From assembly GCA_023614405.1 (NCBI GenBank), contig JAJUPC010000036.1:434001-498000 (forward strand): a DNA stretch of 64,000 nucleotides, written 5' to 3'. Origin of the DNA: Avena insularis (Eukaryota > Streptophyta > Magnoliopsida > Poales > Poaceae). The notes beneath the pieces were generated by a model. That model did not search any database. It saw only the letters and a program-made list of their open reading frames with translations, and was not told where the DNA came from. Of the stretch, positions 34,275 through 49,200 are shown in pieces. How positions within the stretch are numbered: the stretch's first letter is position 1; each line of letters opens with the position of its first letter. The translations under genes were made by a program, and so were the position numbers.

Positions 34275-37200
34275 CCTGATTCCGACGTTCTCGTGGACTT
34301 CCTCCGGCGAAACCCTGATGATCTGCGGGCCTCGGATCGTCTACCCCCCTAGACATTCTTCTGACAGGGGTAGCCTGGCGTAGCTCTCTCTTGTTTTGTG
34401 TCTGACTAGGTCATAGGATGATGTAAAACCATGTTGGTTCACAAGTTGGGGCACTATACGACCCGGTTTCACCTGAACGGGGAGATTCCCCCTTATACAG
34501 GTCCATAACCTTTCGCTTCTAGGTTAGAGCGCATGCATGCGAGGGGGACACATGCAATCACCTATACCAACCTTGCACCACACTCACACACATATGCTAG
34601 GGACACATGCAAGTTTTCAGATGATTCAGACGTTCTCGTGGACTTACACAGAAGAAAACAAGATGATCTGCGGGCCTCGGATCGTCTACCCCCTAGACAT
34701 TCTTCGGCAGGGTAGCCAGCGTAGCTCTCTCTTGTTTTGTGTCGACTAGGTCATGGGATGATGTGAAACCATGTTGGTTCACAAGTTGGTGCACTATCGG
34801 CCGGTTTCACTGAGCAGGAGATTCCCCTTATATCTGGTCCATAACCTTTCGCTTCTACGTTAGAGAGCATGCATGCGAGGGGGGACACATGCAATCACCT
34901 ATACCAACCTTGCACCACACTCACACACATATGCTAGGGACACATGCAAGTTTTCAGATGATTTAGACGTTCTCGTGGACTTCCTCCGGCGAAACCCTGA
35001 TGATCTGCGGGCCTCGGATCGTCTACCCCCCTAGACATTCTTCTGACAGGGGTAGCCCGGCGTAGCTCTCTCTTGTTTTGTGTCGGACTAGGTCATAGGA
35101 TGATGTGAAACCATGTTGGTTCACAAGTTGGGGCACTATCGGCCAGTTTCACTGAGCAGGAGATTCCCCTTATCTGGTCCATAACCTTTCGCTTCTAGGT
35201 TAGAGAGCATGCATGCGAGGGGGGACACATGCAATCACCTATACCAACCTTGCACCACACTCACACACATATGCTAGGGACACATGCAAGTTTTCAGATG
35301 ATTAGGCGTTCGTGGACTTCCTCGTGAAACCCAGATGATCTGCGGGCCTCTGATCGTCTACCCCCCTAGACATTCTTCTGACAGGGGTAGCCAGGCGTAG
35401 ATCTCTCTTGTCTTGTGTCTGACTAGGTCATGGGATGATGTGAAACCATGTTGGTTCAAAAGTTGGGGCACTATCTGGCCGGTTTCACTGAGCAGGAGAT
35501 TCCCCTTATCTGAGTCCATAACCTTTCGCTTCTAGGTTAGGCGCATGCATGCGAGGGGGACACATGCAATCACCTATACCAACCTTGCACCACACTCACA
35601 CACATATGCTAGGGACACATGCAAGTTTTAGATGATTAGGCGTTCTCTTGGACTTCCTCCGTGAAACCACGATGATCTGCGGGCCTCGGATCGTCTACCC
35701 CCTAGACATTCTTGACAGGGTAGCCCGTAGCTCTCTCTTGTTTTGTGTCGACTAGGTCATAGGATGATGTGAAACCATGTTGGTTCACAAGTTGGGGCAC
35801 TATCGGCCCGGTTTCACTGAGCAGGAGATTCCCCTTATACTGAGTCCATAACCTTTCGCTTCTAGGTTAGGCGCATGGATGCGAGGGAGACACATGCAAT
35901 CACCTATACCAACCTTGCACCACACTCACACACATATGCTAGGGACACATGCAAGTTTTGAGATGATTAGGCGTTCTCGTGGACTTCCTCGTGAAACCAC
36001 GATGATCTGCGGGCCTCGGATCGTCTACCCCTAGACATTCTTACGGCGGGGTAGCCAGCGTAGCTCTCTCTTGTTTTGTGTCGACTAGGTCATAGGATGA
36101 TGTAAAACCATGTTGGTTCACAAGTTGGGGCACTATCGGCCAGTTTCACTGAGCAGGAGATTCCCCTTATATGAGTCCATAACCTTTCGCTTCTAGGTTA
36201 GGCGCATGCATGCGAGGGGGACACATGCTATCACCTATACCAACCTTGCACCACACTCACACACATATGCTAGGGACACATGCAAGTTTTGAGATGATTA
36301 GGCGTTCTCGTGGACTTACTCCTCGTGAAACCACGATGATCTGCGGGCCTCGGATCGTCTACCCCTCTAGACATTCTTCTGACAGGGGTAGCCCGGCGTA
36401 GCTCTCTCTTGTTTTGTGTCTGACTAGGTCATAGGATGATGTAAAACCATGTTGGTTCACAAGTTGGGGCACTATCGACCGGTTTCACTGAGCAGGAGAT
36501 TCCCCTTATCTGAGTCCATAACCTTTCGCTTCTAGGTTAGGCGCATGCATGCGAGGGGACACATGCAATCACCTATACCAACCTTGCACCACACTCACAC
36601 ACATATGCTAGGGACACATGCAAGTTTTGAGATGATTAGGCGTTCTCGTGGACTTCCTCCGTGAAACCACGATGATCTGCGGGCCTCGGATCGTCTACCC
36701 CCTAGACATTCTTCGGCAGGGTAGCCCGGCGTAGCTCTCTCTTGTCTTGTGTTTGATTATGTCATGGGATGATGTGAAACCATGTTGGTTCACAAGTTGG
36801 GGCACTATCGGCCAGTTTCACTGAGCAGGAGATTCCCCTTATCTGAGTCCATAACCTTTCGCTTCTAGGTTAGGCGCATGCATGCGAGGGGACACATGCA
36901 ATCACCTATACCAACCTTGCACCACACTCACACACATATGCTAGGGACACATGCAAGTTTTAGATGATTAGGCGTTCTCTTGGACTTCCTCCGTGAAACC
37001 ACGATGATCTGCGGGCCTCGGATCGTCTACCCCTAGACATTCTTGACAGGGGTAGCCCGGCGTAGCTCTCTCTTGTTTTGTGTCTGAATAGGTCATAGGA
37101 TGATGTGAAACCATGTTGGTTCACAAGTTGGGGCACTATCTGGCCGGTTTCACTGAGCAGGAGATTCCCCTTATCTGAGTCCATAACCTTTCGCTTCTAG

Positions 37201-40200
37201 GTTAGGCGCATGCATGCGAGGGGACACATGCAATCACCTATACCAACCTTGCACCACACTCACACACATATGCTAGGGACACATGCAAGTTTTCAGATGA
37301 TTAGGCGTTCTCGTGGACTTCCTCGTGAAACCACGATGATCTGCGGGCCTCGGATCGTCTACCCCCTAGACATTCTTGACAGGGGTAGCCAGTAGCTCTC
37401 TCTTGTTTTGTGTCGACTAGGTCATAGGATGATGTAAAACCATGTTGGTTCACAAGTTGGGGCACTATCGGACCGGTTTCACTGAGCAGGAGATTCCCCT
37501 TATACTGAGTCCATAACCTTTCGCTTCTAGGTTAGGCGCATGCATGCGAGGGGACACATGCAATCACCTATACCAACCTTGCACCACACTCACACACATA
37601 TGCTAGGGACACATGCAAGTTTTGAGATGATTAGGCGTTCTCGTGGACTTCCTCCGTGAAACCACGATGATCTGCGGGCCTCGGATCGTCTACCCCTAGA
37701 CATTCTTGACGGGGGTAGCCCGCGTAGCTCTCTCTTGTTTTGTGTCGACTAGGTCATAGGATGATGTAAAACCATGTTGGTTCACAAGTTGGGGCACTAT
37801 CTGACCGGTTTCACTGAGCAGGAGATTCCCCTTATCTGAGTCCATAACCTTTCGCTTCTAGGTTAGGCGCATGCATGCGAGGGGGACACATGCAATCACC
37901 TATACCAACCTTGCACCACACTCACACACATATGCTAGGGACACATGCAAGTTTTGAGATGATTAGGCGTTCTCGTGGACTTCCTCCGTGAAACCACGAT
38001 GATCTGCGGGCCTCGGATCGTCTACCCCCTAGACATTCTTACGGCAGGGGTAGCCAGTAGCTCTCTCTTGTTTTGTGTTTGACTAGGTCATAGGATGATG
38101 TGAAACCATGTTGGTTCACAAGTTGGGGCACTATCGGCCAGTTTCACTGAGCAGGGAGATTCCCCCTTATCTGAGTCCATAACCTTTCGCTTCTAGGTTA
38201 GGCGCATGCATGCGAGGGGACACATGCAATCACCTATACCAACCTTGCACCACACTCACACACATATGCTAGGGACACATGCAAGTTTTCAGATGATTAG
38301 GCGTTCTCGTGGACTTCCTCCGTGAAACCACGATGATCTGCGGGCCTCGGATCGTCTACCCCCTAGACATTCTTCGACGAGGGTAGCCGGCGTAGCTCTC
38401 TCTTGTTTTGTGTCGACTAGGTCATAGGATGATGTGAAACCATGTTGGTTCACAAGTTGGGGCACTATCGGCCGGTTTCACTGAGCAGGAGATTCCCCTT
38501 ATCTGAGTCCATAACCTTTCGCTTCTAGGTTAGAGCGCATGCATGCGAGGGGGACACATGCAATCACCTATACCAACCTTGCACCACACTCACACACATA
38601 TGCTAGGGACACATGCAAGTTTTCAGATGATTCAGACGTTCTCGTGAACTTCCTCCGTGAAACCACGATGATCTGCGGGCCTCGGATCGTCTACCCCCTA
38701 GACATTCTTGACGAGGGTAGCCAGTAGCTCTCTCTTGTTTTGTGTCGACTAGGTCATAGGATGATGTAAAACCATGTTGGTTCACAAGTTGGGGCACTAT
38801 CTGACCGGTTTCACCTGAGCAGGGAGATTCCCCCTTATCTGAGTCCATAACCTTTCGCTTCTAGGTTAGGGCGCATGCATGCAAGGGGGGACACATGCAA
38901 TCACCTATACCAACCTTGCACCACACTCACACACATATGCTAGGGACACATGCAAGTTTTGAGATGATTCCGACGTTCTCGTGGACTTCCTCTGGCGAAA
39001 CCCTGATGATCTACGGGCCTCGGATCATCTACCCCCTAGACATTCTTCTGACAGGGGTAGCCCGGCGTAGCTCTCTCTTGTTTGGTGTCTGACTAGGTCA
39101 TAGGATGATGTGAAACCATGTTGGTTCACAAGTTGGGGCACTATCGGCCGGTTTCACTGAGCAGGAGATTCCCCTTATCTGAGTCCATAACCTTTCGCTT
39201 CTAGGTTAGGCGCATGCATGCGAGGGGGACACATGCAATCACCTATACCAACCTTGCACCACACTCACACACATATGCTAGGGACACATGCAAGTTTTAG
39301 ATGATTAGGCGTTCTCGTGGACTTCCTCGTGAAACCACGATGATCTACGGGCCTCGGATCATCTACCCCCTAGACATTCTTCTGATAGGGGTAGCCCGGC
39401 GTAGCTCTCTCTTGTTTGGTGTCTGACTAGGTCATAGGATGATGTGAAACCATGTTGGTTCACAAGTTGGGGCACTATCGGCCGGTTTCACCTGAGCAGG
39501 GAGATTCCCCTTATACTGAGTCCATAACCTTTCGCTTCTAGGTTAGGCGCATGCATGGGAGGGGGACACATGCAATCACCTATACCAACCTTGCACCACA
39601 CTCACACACATATGCTAGGGACACATGCAAGTTTTGAGATGATTAGGCGTTCTCGTGGACTTCCTCCGTGAAACCACGATGATCTGCGGGCCTCGGATCG
39701 TCTACCCCCTAGACATTCTTCGACAGGGTAGCCGGCGTAGCTCTCTCTTGTTTTGTGTCGACTAGGTCATAGGATGATGTAAAACCATGTTGGTTCACAA
39801 GTTGGGGCACTATCTCGGCCGGTTTCACTGAGCAGGAGATTCCCCTTATCTGAGTCCATAACCTTTCGCTTCTAGGTTAGGCGCATGCATGCGAGGGGAC
39901 ACATGCAATCACCTATACCAACCTTGCACCACACTCACACACATATGCTAGGGACACATGCAAGTTTTCGGATGATTAGGCGTTCTCGTGGACTTCCTCG
40001 TGAAACCACGATGATCTGCGGGCCTCGGATCGTCTACCCCCTAGACATTCTTGACGAGGGTAGCCAGCGTAGCTCTCTCTTGTTTTGTGTCGACTAGGTC
40101 ATAGGATGATGTAAAACCATGTTGGTTCACAAGTTGGGGCACTATCTGACCGGTTTCACTGAGCAGGGAGATTCCCCTTATCTGGTCCATAACCTTTCGC

Positions 40201-43200
40201 TTCTAGGTTAGGCGCATGCATGCGAGGGGGACACATGCAATCACCTATACCAACCTTGCACCACACTCACACACATATGCTAGGGACACATGCAAGTTTT
40301 GAGATGATTAGGCGTTCTCGTGGACTTCCTCCGTGAAACCACGATGATCTGCGGGCCTCGGATCGTCTACCCCCTAGACATTCTTGGCAGGGTAGCCAGC
40401 GTAGCTCTCTCTTGTTTTGTGTTTGACTAGGTCATGGGATGATGTGAAACCATGTTGGTTCACAAGTTGGGGCACTATCTCTGCCAGTTTCACTGAGCAG
40501 GAGATTCCCCCTTATACTGAGTCCATAACCTTTCGCTTCTAGGTTAGGCGCATGCATGCGAGGGGACACATGCAATCACCTATACCAACCTTGCACCACA
40601 CTCACACACATATGCTAGGGACACATGCAAGTTTTAGATGATTAGGCGTTCTCGTGGACTTCCTCGTGAAACCCTGATGATCTGCGGGCCTCGGATCGTC
40701 TACCCCCCCTAGACATTCTTCTGACCGGGGTAGCCCGGCGTAGCTCTCTCTTGTTTTGTGTCTGACTAGGTCATAGGATGATGTGAAACCATGTTGGTTC
40801 ACAAGTTGGGGCACTATCTGACCGGTTTCACTGAGCAGGAGATTCCCCTTATACTGAGTCCATAACCTTTCGCTTCTAGGTTAGGCGCATGCATGCGAGG
40901 GGACACATGCAATCACCTATACCAACCTTGCACCACACTCACACACATATGCTAGGGACACATGCAAGTTTTGAGATGATTAGGCGTTCTCGTGGACTTC
41001 CTCGTGAAACCACGATGATCTGCGGGCCTCGGATCGTCTACCCCCTAGACATTCTTGACAGGGGTAGCCGGCGTAGCTCTCTCTTGTTTTGTGTCGACTA
41101 GGTCATAGGATGATGTAAAACCATGTTGGTTCACAAGTTGGGGCACTATCTGGCCAGTTTCACTGAGCAGGAGATTCCCCTTATCTGAGTCCATAACCTT
41201 TCGCTTCTAGGTTAGGCGCATGCATGCGAGGGGGACACATGCAATCACCTATACCAACCTTGCACCACACTCACACACATATGCTAGGGACACATGCAAG
41301 TTTTGAGATGATTAGGCGTTCTCGTGGACTTCCTCCGTGAAACCACGATGATCTGCGGGCCTCGGATCGTCTACCCCCTAGACATTCTTGGCAGGGGTAG
41401 CCAGTAGCTCTCTCTTGTTTTGTGTCGACTAGGTCATAGGATGATGTAAAACCATGTTGGTTCACAAGTTGGGGCACTACTCTGACCGGTTTCACTGAGC
41501 AGGAGATTCCCCTTATCTGAGTCCATAACCTTTCGCTTCTAGGTTAGGCGCAGGGATGCGAGGGGGACACATGCAATCAGCTATACCAACCTTGCACCAC
41601 ACTCACACACATATGCTAGGGACACATGCAAGTTTTCGGATGATTAGGCGTTCTCGTGGACTTCCTCCGTGAAACCACGATGATCTGCGGGCCTCGGATC
41701 GTCTACCCCCTAGACATTCTTCACGGGGGTAGCCAGTAGCTCTCTCTTGTTTTGTGTTTGACTAGGTCATGGGATGATGTGAAACCATGTTGGTTCACAA
41801 GTTGGGGCACTATCTGGCCGGTTTCACTGAGCAGGAGATTCCCCTTATCTGAGTCCATAACCTTTCGCTTCTAGGTTAGGCGCATGCATGCGAGGGGACA
41901 CATGCAATCACCTATACCAACCTTGCACCACACTCACACACATATGCTAGGGACACATGCAAGTTTTGAGATGATTAGGCGTTCTCGTGGACTTCCTCGT
42001 GAAACCACGATGATCTGCGGGCCTCGGATCGTCTACCCCCTAGACATTCTTGGCGGGGTAGCCCGGCGTAGCTCTCTCTTGTTTTGTGTCGACTAGGTCA
42101 TAGGATGATGTGAAACCATGTTGGTTCACAAGTTGGGGCACTATCTGGCCGGTTTCACTGAGCAGGAGATTCCCCTTATCTGGTCCATAACCTTTCGCTT
42201 CTAGGTTAGGCGCATGCATGCGAGGGGGACACATGCAATCACCTATACCATCCTTGCACCACACTCACACACATATGCTAGGGACACATGCAAGTTTTGA
42301 GATGATTAGGCGTTCTCGTGGACTTCCTCCGTGAAACCACGATGATCTGCGGGCCTCGGATCGTCTACCCCCTAGACATTCTTCGGCGGGGGTAGCGGCG
42401 TAGCTCTCTCTTGTTTTGTGTCGACTAGGTCATAGGATGATGTAAAACCATGTTGGTTCACAAGTTGGGGCACTATCTGACCGGTTTCACTGAGCAGGAG
42501 ATTCCCCTTATCTGAGTCCATAACCTTTCGCTTCTAGGTTAGGCGCATGCATGTGAGGGGACACATGCAATCACCTATACCAACCTTGCACCACACTCAC
42601 ACACATATGCTAGGGACACATGCAAGTTTTGAGATGATTAGGCGTTCTCGTGGACTTCCTCCGTGAAACCACGATGATCTGCGGGCCTCGGATCGTCTAC
42701 CCCCTAGACATTCTTGGCAGGGTAGCCAGCGTAGCTCTCTCTTGTTTTGTGTCGACTAGGTCATAGGATGATGTAAAACCATGTTGGTTCACAAGTTGGG
42801 GCACTATCTGACCGGTTTCACTGAGCAGGAGATTCCCCTTATACTGAGGTCCATAACCTTTCGCTTCTAGGTTAGGCGCATGCATGCGAGGGGACACATG
42901 CAATCACCTATACCAACCTTGCACCACACTCACACACATATGCTAGGGACACATGCAAGTTTTCAGATGATTAGGCGTTCTCGTGGACTTCCTCCGTGAA
43001 ACCACGATGATCTGCGGGCCTCGGATCGTCTACCCCCTAGACATTCTTGACGGGGGTAGCCAGCGTAGCTCTCTCTTGTTTTGTGTTTGACTAGGTCATG
43101 GGATGATGTGAAACCATGTTGGTTCACAAGTTGGGGCACTATCTGGCCAGTTTCACTGAGCAGGAGATTCCCCTTATCTGAGTCCATAACCTTTCGCTTC

Positions 43201-46200
43201 TAGGTTAGGCGCATGCATGCGAGGGGACACATGCAATCACCTATACCAACCTTGCACCACACTCACACACATATATGCTAGGGACACATGCAAGTTTTCG
43301 GATGATTAGGCGTTCTCGTGGACTTCCTCCGTGAAACCACGATGATCTGCGGGCCTCGGATCGTCTACCCCCTAGACATTCTTACGGCGGGGTAGCCAGT
43401 AGCTCTCTCTTGTTTTGTGTCGACTAGGTCATAGGATGATGTAAAACCATGTTGGTTCACAAGTTGGGGCACTATCTCGGCCCGGTTTCACTGAGCAGGG
43501 AGATTCCCCTTATCTGGTCCATAACCTTTCGCTTCTAGGTTAGGCGCATGCATGCGAGGGGGACACATGCAATCACCTATACCAACCTTGCACCACACTC
43601 ACACACATATGCTAGGGACACATGCAAGTTTTGAGATGATTAGGCGTTCTCGTGGACTTCCTCCGTGAAACCACGATGATCTGCGGGCCTCGGATCGTCT
43701 ACCCCTAGACATTCTTGACGAGGGGTAGCCGGCGTAGCTCTCTCTTGTTTTGTGTCGACTAGGTCATAGGATGATGTAAAACCATGTTGGTTCACAAGTT
43801 GGGGCACTATCTGACCGGTTTCACTGAGCAGGAGATTCCCCTTATCTGAGTCCATAACCTTTCGCTTCTAGGTTAGGCGCATGCATGCGAGGGGGACACA
43901 TGCAATCACCTATACCAACCTTGCACCACACTCACACACATATGCTAGGGACACATGCAAGTTTTGAGATGATTAGGCGTTCTCGTGGACTTCCTCGTGA
44001 AACCACGATGATCTGCGGGCCTCGGATCGTCTACCCCCTAGACATTCTTGGCGAGGGTAGCCAGCGTAGCTCTCTCTTGTTTTGTGTTTGACTAGGTCAT
44101 GGGATGATGTGAAACCATGTTGGTTCACAAGTTGGGGCACTATCTGGCCGGTTTCACTGAGCAGGAGATTCCCCTTATACTGGTCCATAACCTTTCGCTT
44201 CTAGGTTAGGCGCATGCATGCGAGGGGACACATGCAATCACCTATACCAACCTTGCACCACACTCACACACATATGCTAGGGACACATGCAAGTTTTAGA
44301 TGATTAGGCGTTCTCGTGGACTTCCTCCGTGAAACCACGATGATCTGCGGGCCTCGGATCGTCTACCCCCTAGACATTCTTGACGGGGGTAGCCAGTAGC
44401 TCTCTCTTGTTTTGTGTCGACTAGGTCATAGGATGATGTGAAACCATGTTGGTTCACAAGTTGGGGCACTACTCTGGCCAGTTTCACTGAGCAGGAGATT
44501 CCCCCTTATCTGAGTCCATAACCTTTCGCTTCTAGGTTAGGCGCATGCATGCGAGGGGACACATGCAATCACCTATACCAACCTTGCACCACACTCACAC
44601 ACATATGCTAGGGACACATGCAAGTTATCAGATGATTAGGCGTTCTCGTGGACTTCCTCCGTGAAACCACGATGATCTGCGGGCCTCGGATCGTCTACCC
44701 CCTAGACATTCTTCGACGGGTAGCCAGGCGTAGCTCTCTCTTGTTTTGTGTTCGACTAGGTCATAGGATGATGTAAAACCATGTTGGTTCACAAGTTGGG
44801 GCACTATCTGACCGGTTTCACTGAGCAGGAGATTCCCCCTTATCTGAGTCCATAACCTTTCGCTTCTAGGTTAGGCGCATGCATGAGGGGGACACATGCA
44901 ATCACCTATACCAACCTTGCACCACACTCACACACATATGCTAGGGACACATGCAAGTTTTGAGATGATTAGGCGTTCTCGTGGACTTCCTCCGTGAAAC
45001 CACGATGATCTGCGGGCCTCGGATCGTCTACCCCCTAGACATTCTTGGCAGGGGTAGCCCAGGCGTAGCTCTCTCTTGTTTTGTGTTCGACTAGGTCATA
45101 GGATGATGTGAAACCATGTTGGTTCACAAGTTGGGGCACTATCTGACCGGTTTCACTGAGCAGGGAGATTCCCCTTATCTGAGTCCATAACCTTTCGCTT
45201 CTAGGTTAGGCGCATGCATGCGAGGAGGGACACATGCAATCACCTATACCAACCTTGCACCACACTCACACACATATGCTAGGGACACATGCAAGTTTTG
45301 AGATGATTAGGCGTTCTCGTGGACTTACACCGACGAAACCCTGATGATCTGCGGGCCTCGGATCGTCTACCCCCCTAGACATTCTTCTGACAGGGGTAGC
45401 CCGACGTAGATCTCTCTTGTCTTGTGTCTGACTAGGTCATGGGATGATGTGAAACCATGTTGGTTCACAAGTTGGGGCACTATCTGACCAGTTTCACTGA
45501 GCAGGAGATTCCCCTTATCTGAGTCCATAACCTTTCGCTTCTAGGTTAGGCGCATGCATGCGAGGGGGACACATGCAATCACCTATACCAACCTTGCACC
45601 ACACTCACACACATATGCTAGGGACACATGCAAGTTTTGAGATGATTAGGCGTTCTCGTGGACTTCCTCCGTGAAACCACGATGATCTGCGGGCCTCGGA
45701 TCGTCTACCCCCTAGACATTCTTGACGGGGGTAGCCAGCGTAGCTCTCTCTTGTTTTGTGTCGACTAGGTCATAGGATGATGTGAAACCATGTTGGTTCA
45801 CAAGTTGGGGCACTATCTGACCGGTTTCACTGAGCAGGAGATTCCCCTTATCTGAGTCCATAACCTTTCGCTTCTAGGTTAGAGCGCATGGATCCGAGGG
45901 GGACACATGCAATCACCTATACCAACCTTGCACCACACTCACACACATATGCTAGGGACACATGCAAGTTTTTAGATGATTAGGCGTTCTCGTGGACTTC
46001 CTCCGTGAAACCACGATGATCTGCGGGCCTCGGATCGTCTACCCCCTAGACATTCTTACGGCGGGGTAGCCCGCGTAGCTCTCTCTTGTTTTGTGTCGAC
46101 TAGGTCATAGGATGATGTGAAACCATGTTGGTTCACAAGTTGGGGCACTATCGGCCGGTTTCACTGAGCAGGGAGATTCCCCTTATCTGAGTCCATAACC

Positions 46201-49200
46201 TTTCGCTTCTAGGTTAGGCGCATGCATGCGAGGGGACACATGCAATCACCTATACCAACCTTGCACCACACTCACACACATATGCTAGGGACACATGCAA
46301 GTTTTGAGATGATTAGGCGTTCTCGTGGACTTCCTCCGTGAAACCACGATGATCTGCGGGCCTCGGATCGTCTACCCCCTAGACATTCTTGACAGGGGTA
46401 GCCAGGCGTAGCTCTCTCTTGTTTTGTGTTCGACTAGGTCATAGGATGATGTGAAACCATGTTGGTTCACAAGTTGGGGCACTATCTGGCCGGTTTCACT
46501 GAGCAGGAGATTCCCCTTATCTGAGTCCATAACCTTTCGCTTCTAGGTTAGGCGCATGCATGCGAGGGTGACACATGCATTCACCTATACCAACCTTGCA
46601 CCACACTCACACACATATGCTAGGGACACATGCAAGTTTTGAGATGATTAGGCGTTCTCGTGGACTTCCTCGTGAAACCACGATGATCTGCGGGCCTCGG
46701 ATCGTCTACCCCCTAGACATTCTTCGGCGGGGTAGCCGGCGTAGCTCTCTCTTGTTTTGTGTTCGACTAGGTCATAGGATGATGTGAAACCATGTTGGTT
46801 CACAAGTTGGGGCACTATCTGGCCGGTTTCACTGAGCAGGGAGATTCCCTTATATCTGGTCCATAACCTTTCGCTTCTAGGTTAGGCGCATGTGAGGGGG
46901 GACACATGCAATCACATATACCAACCTTGCACCACACTCACACACATATGCTAGGGACACATGCAAGTCTTCAGATGATTCCGACGTTCTCGTGGACTTC
47001 CTCCGGGGAAACCCTGATGATCTGCGGGCCTCGGATCGTCTACCCCCTAGACATTCTTCTGACAGGGGTAGCCCGGCGTAGCTCTCTCTTGTTTTGTGTC
47101 TGACTAGGTCATGGGATGATGTGAAACCATGTTGGTTCACAAGTTGGGGCACTATCTGACTGACAGTTTCACTGAGCAGGGAGATTCCCCTTATCTGAGT
47201 CCATAACCTTTCGCTTCTAGGTTAGAGCGCATGCATGCGAGGGGGACACATGCAATCACCTATACCAACCTTGCACCACACTCACACACATATGCTAGGG
47301 ACACATGCAAGTTTTCAGATGATTCTGACGTTCTCGTGGACTTCCTCCGGCGAAACCCTGATGATCTGCGGGCCTCGGATCGTCTACCCCCTAGACATTC
47401 TTCTGACAGGGGTAGCCCGGCGTAGCTCTCTCTTGTTTTGTGTCTGACTAGGTCATAGGATGATGTGAAACCATGTTGGTTCACAAGTTGGGGCACTATC
47501 TCGGCGGTTTCACTGAGCAGGGAGATTCCCCCTTATCTGAGTCCATAACCTTTCGCTTCTAGGTTAGGCGCATGCATGCGAGGGGACACATGCAATCACC
47601 TATACCAACCTTGCACCACACTCACACACATATGCTAGGGACACATGCAAGTTTTGAGATGATTCCAGGCGTTCTCGTGGACTTCCTCCGTGAAACCACG
47701 ATGATCTGCGGGCCTCGGATCGTCTACCCCCTAGACATTCTTCGGCGGGGTAGCCAGCGTAGCTCTCTCTTGTTTTGTGTTCGACTAGGTCATAGGATGA
47801 TGTAAAACCATGTTGGTTCACAAGTTGGGGCACTACTCTGGCCGGTTTCACTGAGCAGGAGATTCCCCTTATCTGAGTCCATAACCTTTCGCTTCTAGGT
47901 TAGGCGCATGCATGCGAGGGGGACACATGCAATCACCTATACCAACCTTGCACCACACTCACACACATATGCTAGGGACACATGCAAGTTTTCAGATGAT
48001 TAGGCGTTCTCGTGGACTTCCTCCGTGAAACCACGATGATCTGCGGGCCTCGGATCGTCTACCCCCTAGACATTCTTGACAGGGGTAGCCAGTATCTCTC
48101 TCTTGTTTTGTGTATGACTAGGTCATAGGATGATGTGAAACCATGTTGGTTCAAAAGTTGGGGCACTATCTGACCGGTTTCACTGAGCAGGGAGATTCCC
48201 CTTATCTGAGTCCATAACCTTTCGCTTCTAGGTTAGGCGCATGCATGCGAGGGGACACATGCAATCACCTATACCAACCTTGCACCACACTCACACACAT
48301 ATGCTAGGGACACATGCAAGTTTTGAGATGATTAGGCGTTCTCGTGGACTTCCTCGTGAAACCACGATGATCTGCGGGCCGCGGCTCGTCTACCCCCCTA
48401 GACATTCTTCTGACGGGGGTAGCCCGGCGTAGCTCTCTCTTGTTTTGTGTCTGACTAGGTCATAGGATGATGTGAAACCATGTTGGTTCAAAAGTTGGGG
48501 CACTATCTGGCCGGTTTCACTGAGCAGGAGATTCCCCCTTATCTGAGTCCATAACCTTTCGCTTCTAGGTTAGGCGCATGCATGCGAGGAGGGACACATG
48601 CAATCACCTATACCAACCTTGCACCACACTCACACACATATGCTAGGGACACATGCAAGTTTTGAGATGATTAGGCGTTCTCGTGGACTTCCTCGTGAAA
48701 CCACGATGATCTGCGGGCCTCGGATCGTCTACCCCCTAGACATTCTTCGGCGGGGTAGCCCGGCGTAGCTCTCTCTTGTTTTTGTGTCGACTAGGTCATA
48801 GGATGATGTAAAACCATGTTGGTTCACAAGTTGGGGCACTATCTGACCGGTTTCACTGAGCAGGGAGATTCCCCCTATCTGAGTCCATAACCTTTCGCTT
48901 CTAGGTTAGAGCGCATGCATGCGAGGAGGGACACATGCAATCACCTATACCAACCTTGCACCACACTCACACACATATGCTAGGGACACATGCAAGTTTT
49001 GAGATGATTAGGCGTTCTCGTGGACTTCCTCGTGAAACCACGATGATCTGCGGGCCTCGGATCGTCTACCCCCTAGACATTCTTCGGCGGGGTAGCCAGC
49101 GTAGCTCTCTCTTGTTTTGTGTTTGACTAGGTCATAGGATGATGTGAAACCATGTTGGTTCACAAGTTGGGGCACTATCTCGACCGGTTTCACTGAGCAG

